Below, piece by piece: positions 16,241 to 23,219 of a stretch of 64,000 nt of DNA; the stretch's first letter is position 1, and every line of letters starts with the position of its first letter. The translations under genes and the position numbers were made by a program. Under the pieces are notes generated by a model. It was not told the DNA's origin and searched no databases. It worked only from the letters and a program-made list of their open reading frames with translations. The stretch comes from UBA7672 sp963738625 (GTDB lineage Bacteria > Pseudomonadota > Alphaproteobacteria > Caulobacterales > Hyphomonadaceae): positions 310,001 to 374,000 of the forward strand of contig CAVTXH010000002.1 of NCBI GenBank assembly GCA_963738625.1. The letters are read 5' to 3'.

Positions 16241-16268
16241 TTGCGAACGATTGTCAATCGCGTTGCAA
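16241..16268 (-). promoter_or_regulatory. Putative Fur-type operator upstream of bfd
   Basis: An imperfect palindrome with outer TTGC/GCAA and an inner perfect CGATT-GTC-AATCG. Over the 19 positions aligned to the classical Fur box, GCGAACGATTGTCAATCGC matches at 11. Position just upstream of bfd and the iron-release role of that gene support the assignment. Alphaproteobacteria also use Irr and RirA, whose sites differ. Confidence 0.5.
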
Positions 16269-16389
16269 CAGCCGTGCCCGAGGCGGGAAGTCGCAGCCGG
16301 AAGGCCCGCCGGTTGGGCCGAAAACCTGGCCCGTCGCCCGGGAGCGAGCCGGCCTTCGAGCGTTGTCCCGTCTCGAGAGGAGCAAGGCC

Positions 16390-16572
16390 ATGATCCGCAA
16401 GCTCAAATCCGGCGAGTACCGCCTCTATTCCCGCAAGCCCGATGCAAAGACCGGCAAGCGCAGGAACCTCGGCACGTTCAAGACGCGCGCGGCGGCCGAA
16501 AAGCACGAGCGCGAAGTGCAGTACTTCAAGCGGGCAGGTCGCCGCGGTTCACGGCTTTTCGCGCCTGGGTGA
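16390..16572 (+). CDS. Small basic conserved-type protein (60 aa)
   Basis: Starts MIRKLKSGEYRLYSRK and continues with a Lys/Arg-rich segment containing KTGKRRNLGTFKTRAAAEKHE. The N-terminal strand pattern and following helix resemble an arm-type DNA-binding domain as found at the start of integrases, or a small stand-alone nucleic-acid-binding protein. An AGAGGAG site lies 7 nt upstream of the ATG. It is divergent from bfd. The 3' end overlaps a 27-codon ORF on the other strand. No function is assigned. Confidence 0.7.
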   Translation: MIRKLKSGEYRLYSRKPDAKTGKRRNLGTFKTRAAAEKHEREVQYFKRAGRRGSRLFAPG

Positions 16573-16609
16573 GCGCGCGGTAGAAGTCATCGGGCAGTCT
16601 GATGAACAT
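16526..16609 (-). CDS. Small ORF antisense to the previous gene's 3' end (27 aa)
   Basis: A 27-codon frame beginning MFIRLPDDFYRALTQARK, preceded by a good AGGAG site 6 nt before the ATG. It has an amphipathic helical character and ends NRGDLPA. Its 3' part overlaps the last 47 bp of the basic-protein gene on the opposite strand. The strong ribosome site is the main support. No homologue is known to me. Confidence 0.45.
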   Translation of the reverse strand: MFIRLPDDFYRALTQARKAVNRGDLPA

Positions 16610-16654
16610 GTGGGTCTCCTGGTTGCGGGTAGGGGGAGGTGGGTTTCTGCTCGT

Positions 16655-17100
16655 CTCTCTCCGCGAGTCATCCTCGGGCAAGCGAAGCGCGACCCGAGGA
16701 TCTTTCTGTCCATCCGCGAGCGGAATGTCAGAGAGCGTCCGCGCCGCGCCAGAGAAAGATCCTCGGCTCTGCGCCTTCGGCGCCGGCCGAGGATGACTCG
16801 TCGAGAGAGCTGGTCTTTCAACACTCACCGTTGTCATCCCGGAAGCGCGAAGCCCATTCCCAGACAAGGATGGCCGGGAGCCATTCATCCGATTGTTCAA
16901 GCCGACGAATGGGTCCCGGCTCTCCGCTACGCTCCGGCCGGGATGACAGCTGTGGTGTGATCAACGCATCTCTCCACGAGTCATTCTCGGGTAAGCGAAG
17001 CGCATCCCGAGAATCCCGGTTGGATCAGCAGCGGGAAGAGCGATCAGTCCCCGAGCCTCACCAGCCGGGATCCTCGGCACAAGGCCGGGATGACAGCGTT
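16655..17100. repeat. Cluster of intergenic palindromic (REP-like) repeats
   Basis: At least five palindromic units of two related types lie in about 450 bp. Examples are ATCCTCGGG (16670-16678) with CCCGAGGAT (16693-16701), ATCCTCGGC (16759-16767) with GCCGAGGAT (16786-16794), a GTCATCCCGG unit near 16834 with its complement near 16938-16947, ATTCTCGGG and CCCGAGAAT around 16983-17015, and another ending in GGGATGACAG near 17094. Loops share the AAGCGAAGCGC core. Neighbouring copies alternate in orientation. They resemble the mobile palindromic elements scattered between genes in many alphaproteobacteria. Confidence 0.8.
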
Positions 17101-17653
17101 GGGAATTGCATCGCCGTCCGACACCATCCGGGACGCAATCGCGAAATCTTTCCAGCAAATTCAGAGCCCGAAGAAAAATCTTCGGGAAAGTTATCCTACA
17201 CTTGCCGAGCTGAGCGATAATGCGCGCATCACCTCCGCATGGAGGGCAGTCGCGACGTTCAACGGCGCGGGGGTGATGCGATCGAGCGGGTAAGTCCCGG
17301 GGAACGCGGCGTGAAGCGCCGCCAAGGCCGGGAGTGTGCAGGGGACCGGAGGCGAACACGTCCGGCCCTAGCCGCCGTCGGCGACTTGGTCAGGGGAGTG
17401 AACACAGCTCCCTGTGCCAGGGCTGGCGACCAAACGATCGCGGGGACGCGGGATCATCGCGTCAGACTTCTTCTGCCGGCGCGCTGCCACAAGCAGCGCA
17501 AGCCACACAACGCGGGCTGTCCCGCGTCCCCGGCCCTCCAGATGGGGCCAGAGCGAAGGCATGCCGCAGGGCAATCCCGCCCGTGCGAACGAGAGGTGAC
17601 GCCCATCGTTATGACTACGCTCCTGGCCCACCAACCCAACAAAGGAGAAACCC
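17100..17653. other. Structured, apparently non-coding gap
   Basis: No convincing gene is present: the frames that cross it are short of ribosome sites and have shadow-like composition. The stretch is rich in potential RNA helices. CGGGGACGCGGGA (about 17441-17453) pairs perfectly over 13 bp with TCCCGCGTCCCCG (about 17520-17532), enclosing a second 7-bp hairpin GCGCTGC-CACAA-GCAGCGC. Upstream are GCGGCG-TGAAG-CGCCGC (near 17308) and AGGGGAG-TGAACACA-GCTCCCT (near 17391). It does not match RNase P RNA, tmRNA or 6S RNA as I know them. A structured small RNA or a decayed element are both possible. Confidence 0.35.
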
Positions 17654-17938
17654 TTGTTCGCACCTTGCTTCAACTTCCACCGGGCCTGTAACCACGCTCG
17701 CAGAGCCTTCCGCACCGGCGATCTCGATGCCGCAGAACGCTGGACCCGTCTCGAGCGCCTCTGCCTTGAAAACGCAGCGCGGCTTGATCAGCTGCGAAAC
17801 CCGCCCCCGCAGAGGCAGTCTGCTCCCTCGGGCCCTGTGATGCTTGACCCTGACGGCTTCTCGCCCAGCGGCATTCCCAACTGGCGTCTCAACCAGCAAA
17901 GGCTTGACCGGGCGGGCCTGCGAACACCGGGCGCCTGA
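17654..17938 (+). CDS. Hypothetical protein (94 aa, TTG start)
   Basis: The frame starts at TTG with AAGGAG 6 nt upstream. The first half is helical and charged with three Cys (FHRACNHARRAFRTGDLDAAERW). The second half is Pro/Gly-rich and ends in LDRAGLRTPGA. Composition is compatible with a real alphaproteobacterial gene, but I recognise no family. It precedes lysK by 109 bp on the same strand. The ribosome site and even codon use support it, and the non-ATG start keeps confidence moderate. Confidence 0.5.
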   Translation: MFAPCFNFHRACNHARRAFRTGDLDAAERWTRLERLCLENAARLDQLRNPPPQRQSAPSGPVMLDPDGFSPSGIPNWRLNQQRLDRAGLRTPGA

Positions 17939-18047
17939 TGCGTCGCGGCCGCCGGCTAAAGCTGCATCCAGCGCTCACAGCCTACGCTGGCCCCAAGCTT
18001 GACCCGCTTACAGCCGCCGCCTAGGCGGAACGGCACAGGAGTTCCTC

Positions 18048-19640
18048 ATGTCCGTCGCCGCCCTCGCCGAAGCCGCCAAAGCCTGGCCGTTCGAGCAGGC
18101 GCGCGAACTCAAGGCGCGTATCGAAAAGCTGGAGAAGGCGGGACGCTCCAAAGACGCGCCGGTGGTGTTCGAGACCGGCTACGGTCCTTCGGGCCTGCCG
18201 CATATCGGCACCTTCGGCGAAGTCGTTCGCACCACCATGGTCCGCCGCGCCTTCGAGGCGCTGACGGATGGCAGGTACAAGACCCGCCTGATCTGCGTCT
18301 CCGACGACATGGACGGCATGCGCAAGGTGCCGGACAACCTGCCGAACCAGGAGATGCTGTCGGGCTACCTGCAGAAGCCGCTGACCGTCGTGCCCGATCC
18401 GTTCGGCACGCACGAAAGCTATGGCGCACACATGAATGCGCGGCTGCAGGCCTTCCTCGACGGTTTCGGTTTCCAGTACGAATTCGCCTCCGCCACCGAC
18501 TTGTACAAGTCCGGCAAGTTCGATGCGATGCTCAAGCGCGCCGCCGAGAAGTACGACGACATCATGAAAGTGATGCTGCCGACGCTGGGCGACGAGCGCC
18601 GCGAAACCTACTCGCCCTTCCTGCCGATCTCGCCGACTACCGGCCGGGTCCTCTATGTGCCGATGAAAAAGGTCGACGCTAAAGCCGGAACCGTCACTTT
18701 CGAGGATGAGAACGGCAAGGATACCACCGTCCCCGTCACCGGCGGCCATGTGAAGCTGCAGTGGAAGCCCGACTTCGGCATGCGCTGGGCCGCCCTCGGC
18801 GTCGACTTCGAGATGTTCGGCAAGGACCACCAGGCCAACGCGCCGATCTACTCGAAGATCTGCCGCATCCTCGGCGCCGAGCCGCCGCACCAGTTCGTCT
18901 ACGAACTCTTCCTCGACGAAAAAGGCGAGAAGATCTCGAAGTCGAAAGGCAATGGCATTTCGGTGGAGCAGTGGCTCGCCTACGCGCCGGCCGAAAGCCT
19001 GTCGCTCTACCAGTGGCAGAAGCCGAAGACGGCCAAGAAGCTCTACTTCGACGTTATCCCAAAGGCAGTGGACGAGTACCTCACCTTCCTCGACGCCTAT
19101 CCCAAGCAGACGCCCGAGCAGCAGCTCGAAAATCCTGTCTGGCACATCCATGGCGGAAAGCCGCCGGCGAAATCTTCGCCCGTGTCATTCGCCATGCTGC
19201 TCAACCTCGTCTCGGCCGCCAACGCTCATACCAAGGAAGTGCTCTGGGGCTTCATCAAGCGCGAGGCGCATCACGCCACACCGGAATCCGACCCACTGCT
19301 CGACCACCTCGTCGGCTACGCGCTCAAATACTACGCCGACTTCGTGAAGCCGGCGAAAACCTATCGGGCGCCCGACGACAAGGAACGCGCCGCGCTGGAA
19401 GACCTTGCGACGCGCCTCGAAAGCTGGACCGGCGCTCTCGATGGCGAGAGCCTGCAGACCATGGTCTTCGCCGTCGGGACCGAACGCCAGTTCGAGCCCC
19501 TTCGCGCCTGGTTCACCGCCATCTACGAAGTCTGCCTCGGCCAGAGCCAGGGCCCCCGCTTCGGCGGCTTCATCGCGCTCTACGGCGTGAAGGAGTCGGC
19601 CCACCTCATCCGCGACGCACTGGCTGGGAAGCTCGGGTAG
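18048..19640 (+). CDS. lysK: Lysine--tRNA ligase, class I
   Basis: Charges tRNA-Lys using the class I (Rossmann) catalytic fold, the form found in archaea and many alphaproteobacteria, unlike the class II LysS of most bacteria. Signature motifs are the HIGH-type PSGLPHIG (residues 47-54) and the KMSKS-type EKISKSKG (near 295). The C-terminal anticodon-binding alpha-helical cage follows. At 530 residues the length is as expected. The start has AGGAG 6 nt upstream. It is followed by a palindromic repeat. Confidence 0.96.
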   Translation: MSVAALAEAAKAWPFEQARELKARIEKLEKAGRSKDAPVVFETGYGPSGLPHIGTFGEVVRTTMVRRAFEALTDGRYKTRLICVSDDMDGMRKVPDNLPNQEMLSGYLQKPLTVVPDPFGTHESYGAHMNARLQAFLDGFGFQYEFASATDLYKSGKFDAMLKRAAEKYDDIMKVMLPTLGDERRETYSPFLPISPTTGRVLYVPMKKVDAKAGTVTFEDENGKDTTVPVTGGHVKLQWKPDFGMRWAALGVDFEMFGKDHQANAPIYSKICRILGAEPPHQFVYELFLDEKGEKISKSKGNGISVEQWLAYAPAESLSLYQWQKPKTAKKLYFDVIPKAVDEYLTFLDAYPKQTPEQQLENPVWHIHGGKPPAKSSPVSFAMLLNLVSAANAHTKEVLWGFIKREAHHATPESDPLLDHLVGYALKYYADFVKPAKTYRAPDDKERAALEDLATRLESWTGALDGESLQTMVFAVGTERQFEPLRAWFTAIYEVCLGQSQGPRFGGFIALYGVKESAHLIRDALAGKLG

Positions 19641-19719
19641 GGTGCATTGAGCGCAGCGAAATGCACCGTCGCTCTCCACGCACCGGGCAGTGGATTTCGC
19701 TCCGCTCAATCCACCCTAC
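19637..19719. repeat. Nested inverted repeats after lysK
   Basis: Outer arms GTAGGGTG (19637-19644) and CACCCTAC (19712-19719) enclose two smaller palindromes, GGTGCATT/AATGCACC (19641-19648 and 19660-19667) and GTGGATT/AATCCAC (19690-19696 and 19708-19714). The inner loops share a GAGCGnAGCGAAAT-type core in opposite orientations. This looks like a pair of REP-like units placed head-to-head between convergent genes and may double as a terminator. Confidence 0.7.
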
Positions 19720-19757
19720 GGCAGCGCAGCCGCCACCATCTCGCTCATCGGTTCATC

Positions 19758-20171
19758 TCAATGAAACGCCAGCACCGAAAAGATCATCGCCATCAGGTAG
19801 GACAACACGGACAGCGGCCCAAGGCTCGGCAACAGGCGGGGCAGTTGCGGGTCGCGCTTCGCCCGCGCGTAGGCCATCTCGATCATGAAGGTGGCGAAGG
19901 TCAGGAGAACCACGAACAGCGATTTCATCACGAACATCGGCTCGGTTGCGCCCGCGCCCTTTCTCGTCACCATCATCGCGATGCCCGTGGGCCACAGCAT
20001 CAGCAGTCCCATGGTCGACATGCGGGCGAATGCCGGGCCGACGCCGCGCAGCGGGCCGCCCTTCTGCTTCTGCGCGGGGCGCGAATAGGCCAGGGTCGCA
20101 GCGCCGCCGAGGCTGCCGGTGACGCCCAGCATCAGCCCGGCGAAATGAACGATCAGCAGAACGGTGTCCAT
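19758..20171 (-). CDS. Integral membrane protein, downstream member of a tandem pair
   Basis: A 137-residue hydrophobic protein with four likely transmembrane helices. It begins MDTVLLIVHFAGLMLG and ends MIFSVLAFH, the same frame of motifs as the next gene upstream (MTDTLLIFHFIGLMMG and VIFATLAFH), so the two are tandem paralogues. The His in the first helix is shared, as in heme- or metal-binding membrane families, but no function is assigned. GGAGG lies 5 nt before the ATG. Confidence 0.75.
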   Translation of the reverse strand: MDTVLLIVHFAGLMLGVTGSLGGAATLAYSRPAQKQKGGPLRGVGPAFARMSTMGLLMLWPTGIAMMVTRKGAGATEPMFVMKSLFVVLLTFATFMIEMAYARAKRDPQLPRLLPSLGPLSVLSYLMAMIFSVLAFH

Positions 20172-20228
20172 GCAGCCCTCCCGCGGCGGGCATAGAGGCA
20201 GCCGCGAGCACGAGCAACAGGTCCTGGA

Positions 20229-20648
20229 TCAGTGAAACGCCAACGTCGCGAAGATGACCGCCAGCAGGGAGGATATCCCCGCCATGGGCCCCAACCTCGG
20301 CAGGTTCGCCGCCGCCTTCGCATTGCCCTTCTTCACCTGCGCATGAGTGGCCTCGATCAGGATCGCCGCCAGCGTCAGCGTACCGACAAAGACCATCTTC
20401 ACCCAGAACATCACCGGCATCGCATCGAAGCCGCCAAACCTGTACGCAACCAGCGCAACGCCCGTCAGCAGCATCAGCGCCAGCCCCGTGAGCGACAGCT
20501 TGGACAGTCTCGGCCCCAGCGCGCGGATGACGCCTGCCTGCTCCGGCGGCAGCGACAGGGCGTGCCGCATCGCAATCGTGCTGCCGAGGCCTCCGCCGGC
20601 GCCCATCATCAGCCCAATGAAATGAAAGATGAGCAGCGTGTCTGTCAT
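20229..20648 (-). CDS. Integral membrane protein, upstream member of a tandem pair
   Basis: Paralogue of the following gene: 139 residues, four hydrophobic helices, a shared His in helix 1, and shared N- and C-terminal motifs. The start at 20648 has GGAGG 6 nt upstream and is favoured over an ATG six codons earlier. The 57-bp spacing and common strand suggest one transcript. The proteins may form a heterodimer, which is inference from the conserved duplication. No named family is assigned with confidence, though the topology recalls DUF2269-like proteins. Confidence 0.75.
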   Translation of the reverse strand: MTDTLLIFHFIGLMMGAGGGLGSTIAMRHALSLPPEQAGVIRALGPRLSKLSLTGLALMLLTGVALVAYRFGGFDAMPVMFWVKMVFVGTLTLAAILIEATHAQVKKGNAKAAANLPRLGPMAGISSLLAVIFATLAFH

Positions 20649-20754
20649 GAAAGCCCTCCCACGCATGCGGGATAGGGCGACAACCGCGCCGGATCAACCT
20701 CGCGCATCGTCATCCGGCAAAGCGAGGTTCTGGGCAATGGCGCCGGCGATCGGA

Positions 20755-21207
20755 TCAGCTCTTCATCGGGCAGCGGACCAGTTCAACGGACGATGTGTCG
20801 TTGAAGGTCACCCGCATCTCGCGGAGATTGTCCTTGACGCGGAAGAACAGAAAGTCGTGGCTCTCGCGCCCTTCGGCGAGGCATTTGGCGCTGGTCGACC
20901 AAGTCGCCGGCGCGCTGCCGGGTCCGGCGCTGACATAGACGTCGTCGTCGAACACGCAGAAGCGCATCGAGGGAACGATAGCCATGCGATGCGGCTCGAT
21001 CGTCCAGATCTTCTTCTCGTCGCCGCACTGGCTCTTCGCCGCAGCCCACTCGCCGGCATACGGACGGGCCGCGTCGATTTCCGCACGGAATGTGTTGGGA
21101 TCGGTGACCGGTGTGCCGGCCGAGGGAGAGTCTTTGTCGCCGCCAGCCGGCGCGCCGCAGCCGGCCGCCAGCGCGGCAACCACAACCAAAGCCAGCAAGT
21201 TACGCAC
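20755..21207 (-). CDS. Putative lipoprotein of unknown function
   Basis: The 150-residue product starts MRNLLALVVVAALAAGC, a canonical lipoprotein signal with lipobox LAAGC. The mature region has a Gly/Ser/Pro linker and then a small domain with Cys residues near positions 61, 84, 109 and 146, suggesting disulphides. The first domain segment (YAGEWAAAKSQCGDE) recalls small secreted domains of unknown function. It sits 106 bp upstream of the tandem membrane genes on the same strand. No family was recognised. Confidence 0.75.
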   Translation of the reverse strand: MRNLLALVVVAALAAGCGAPAGGDKDSPSAGTPVTDPNTFRAEIDAARPYAGEWAAAKSQCGDEKKIWTIEPHRMAIVPSMRFCVFDDDVYVSAGPGSAPATWSTSAKCLAEGRESHDFLFFRVKDNLREMRVTFNDTSSVELVRCPMKS

Positions 21208-21313
21208 GTCCGCTCCTTTGGCCGCGCCGCGCTCTCGACTTACCTTGTAAGGAACCGCGCAAACTGCATTTGCCCCTTAGGCGCTCAGTTCGAACCGTTG
21301 CGCAAGAGGGGAT

Positions 21314-22126
21314 GTGCGCGTCATGATCACAAATCCGGTTGGAGTGTCCGCGATGCGCATGGCGTGCAGCGCAGTAGTGTGGATTGTGACGGCGGCCGCC
21401 CTTGCGGCCCCCGCCCTGTCGCACCCTAGCTCCGCCGCGCTGCAGGGCAGGTTCACGCGCGGCGAGTACATGGAAGCCGCCCGCGAAGCGGAAGCCGCGG
21501 CCGGCGCGGATGATCTCGCCTTCGCCGCCCGCTCCCTCCTGGCGCACTGCATGACGAGCAACGGGGAGCCTGAAGCCGCCATCGTCGATCGGGCTTTCAA
21601 GGACGCCGAAGCCGCCCTGAAAATCGATCCCGGCCACGAGGAAGGCCGGTTGCAGCTTGCCATCGCCGTGTCGCTCAAGAGCCGCGTGATGGATCCTATT
21701 GACGCCTGGAGCAAGGGCTATGGCGACAAGGGCCGCAGGCTGGCGGACGACGTGCTCAAGTCTGACCCGCAGAGCTACTATGCGCACGGCTTCCTTGCCG
21801 TCTGGAATGTGGAAGTGAGGCGTCGCGGCGGTCCGGTCGGCGCCAGCATCATGGGCGCAAGCCTCGACGCCGCGCGGAAGCACTATGACGCGGCTGCATC
21901 GTTGGCGGCCGACGATGTCGGCATCCACTGGCAGTATGGCCGCGCGCTGGCGGCGCTGGATGCGGTCAAGTATGGCGACGAGGCGGCCGAAGCCCTTGCG
22001 CGCGCAACGGCGGCGACCGCGGGCGATTACGTCGAGAAGGTGATGCAGGCGAGGGCTGTCGAGCTCGCGGAAGTGCTGAAAACCGATCGCGCCGCCGCCC
22101 AGAAACTCGCGCGGAAGATGCTGTGA
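21314..22126 (+). CDS. Exported TPR-like repeat protein
   Basis: A 270-residue product with a signal peptide (about residues 16-36, ending ALSH), followed by helix-pair repeats that read like degenerate tetratricopeptides (FTRGEYMEAAREAEAAAGADD, AFKDAEAALKIDPGHEEG, and a later LDAARKHYDAAASLAADD). It is probably a periplasmic scaffold or partner-binding protein. The GTG start has AGAGGGG just upstream, and an ATG lies three codons further in. Its stop overlaps the GTG of the next gene, so they are translationally coupled. Confidence 0.75.
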   Translation: MRVMITNPVGVSAMRMACSAVVWIVTAAALAAPALSHPSSAALQGRFTRGEYMEAAREAEAAAGADDLAFAARSLLAHCMTSNGEPEAAIVDRAFKDAEAALKIDPGHEEGRLQLAIAVSLKSRVMDPIDAWSKGYGDKGRRLADDVLKSDPQSYYAHGFLAVWNVEVRRRGGPVGASIMGASLDAARKHYDAAASLAADDVGIHWQYGRALAALDAVKYGDEAAEALARATAATAGDYVEKVMQARAVELAEVLKTDRAAAQKLARKML

Positions 22127-22395
22127 GCCGCCCTGAGCTGGCGCAGGCCAAAGCAGCCTTCGATAGGGTTCGCGCCATTCTGCATGGCGAGTGGGACCCG
22201 ATCGGCTGCGGCGTGCCGGAAGACGAGTACGACAGCTACGCCTGGCCGGTGCTGGCGCTGCTGAAACGCAACGCCGACCGCGCGGAGGTCGAGGCGTATC
22301 TTTGCTGGGCGGCGAATGAGGCGATGCAGTGCCCCGTCCCGGCAAAGCGGCTGGCCTGTGTTCTGGACCATCTGATGGCGCTCGACGTCGCTTGA
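22123..22395 (+). CDS. Small conserved-type protein with WDPIG / DEYDSYA motif
   Basis: A 90-residue cytosolic protein whose GTG start overlaps the previous TGA (GTGA). The central segment GEWDPIGCGVPEDEYDSYAWPVLALL resembles a widespread small domain of unknown function (DUF1871-like) often seen near toxin-immunity or stress genes. Here it is coupled to an exported TPR-like protein. No function is claimed. A terminator hairpin follows immediately. Confidence 0.65.
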   Translation: MSRPELAQAKAAFDRVRAILHGEWDPIGCGVPEDEYDSYAWPVLALLKRNADRAEVEAYLCWAANEAMQCPVPAKRLACVLDHLMALDVA

Positions 22396-22396
22396 A

Positions 22397-22425
22397 ACAG
22401 AAACCCCTCCGGCGAACCGGAGGGG
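22397..22425 (-). terminator. Bidirectional hairpin, terminator for the S24 repressor gene
   Basis: CCCCTCCGG (22404-22412) pairs with CCGGAGGGG (22417-22425) around a CGAA tetraloop. On the minus strand the stem is followed by TTTCTGTTTC, fitting an intrinsic terminator for the repressor gene 94 bp upstream of it. It can also protect the 3' end of the plus-strand mRNA. Confidence 0.75.
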
Positions 22426-22518
22426 CAGGAAGGCGCGAGACGGCTAGATAGGTGTTCAGGCCATCGTGCGGCTGCGGCGCAGACCGCCGCCGAGCTGCAG
22501 GCGATGACGCAGTGACGT

Positions 22519-23136
22519 TTACTGGCTCGCCCAGAGAATGCGCGCCATCCACGCCAGATCCGCGCGCGGCAGTTCGCGCGGCTGGTAGGCCGGATTGAGC
22601 GAAATCAGCTCGATCATCCGTTCCGTCTGCCGGCCCAGCACCTTGGCGAGCACCTCGCCATCCTTGGTCCGCGCCACCACGCGGTCGCCTTTGCGAACCT
22701 GTACGCCGGGGGCGACCACGATGCGGTCGCCGCGCCGGTAGACCGGCTCCATGGAATCGCCGGTGATCTCCAGCGCATAGACGTTCTCGGTCTCGAGGCC
22801 AGGGAAGCGCACTTCCTCCCAGCCGTCTCCGACCGGAAATCCGGCGTCGTCGAAATAGCCGTCATTGCCCGCCTTGGCGAAGCCGAGCAGGGGCGCGCTG
22901 TGGCCCTGCCGTCCCTCGGCCAACGCCGCGAAATCCTCCAGCGACGAGCCGACTGCTGCGAGCGCCTTGATCAGGCTTTCGGTAGACAGCCAGCGCGGGC
23001 TGCCATCCGGCTGCATGCGCTTAGACTTGTTGAAGGCCGTCGGGTCTAGCCCCGCGCGCTTGGCCAGCCCCGAAGGCGACAGGCCGTTCTGCTCGGCCAG
23101 CGCATCGACAGCCTTCCAGATGTCGGTATGGCGCAT
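22519..23136 (-). CDS. Helix-turn-helix repressor with S24 (LexA/CI-like) peptidase domain
   Basis: A 205-residue regulator with an N-terminal DNA-binding region (about 1-65; LSPSGLAKRAGLDPTAFNKSKR is the HTH-like helix pair) and a C-terminal S24 self-cleavage domain. The nucleophile is Ser128 in ITGDSMEP and the general base is Lys165 in EVLAKVL. This organisation is shared with phage CI-type repressors and with a chromosomal alphaproteobacterial family whose targets are mostly unknown. Inverted TCCTAT/ATAGGA elements occupy its promoter, so autoregulation is likely. A TIR-protein gene ends 83 bp upstream on the same strand. Confidence 0.9.
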   Translation of the reverse strand: MRHTDIWKAVDALAEQNGLSPSGLAKRAGLDPTAFNKSKRMQPDGSPRWLSTESLIKALAAVGSSLEDFAALAEGRQGHSAPLLGFAKAGNDGYFDDAGFPVGDGWEEVRFPGLETENVYALEITGDSMEPVYRRGDRIVVAPGVQVRKGDRVVARTKDGEVLAKVLGRQTERMIELISLNPAYQPRELPRADLAWMARILWASQ

Positions 23137-23149
23137 CGCACTCCCCGTT

Positions 23150-23190
23150 CCTGATAGGACGGGATGCCTATATAGGAAAACGATCCTATA
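23150..23190 (-). promoter_or_regulatory. Operator array and promoter of the S24 repressor
   Basis: Three related palindromes lie in 41 bp: TATAGGA-6 nt-TCCTATA (23171-23190), the overlapping CCTATATAGG (23167-23176), and CCTGATAGG (23150-23158). On the minus strand a promoter with TTGCGT and TATATA (15-nt spacing) is embedded in them. Binding here would block the polymerase. The repeated ATAGGA half-site is the obvious recognition sequence for the adjacent repressor. Confidence 0.6.
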
Positions 23191-23219
23191 CGCAAGCCAA
23201 GCCAAACCGGGTGTAAGGT

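Noticed and set aside
17239..17691. 150-codon plus-strand frame across the structured gap
   Set aside because: No ribosome site, low-quality Arg/Pro-rich translation and overlap with strong hairpins point to non-coding sequence.
22441..22518. Sense-strand continuation of the S24 frame past its stop (LRHRLQLGGGLRRSRTMA)
   Set aside because: Only CTG could start it and the terminator follows. It is too short to support as read-through or a separate gene.
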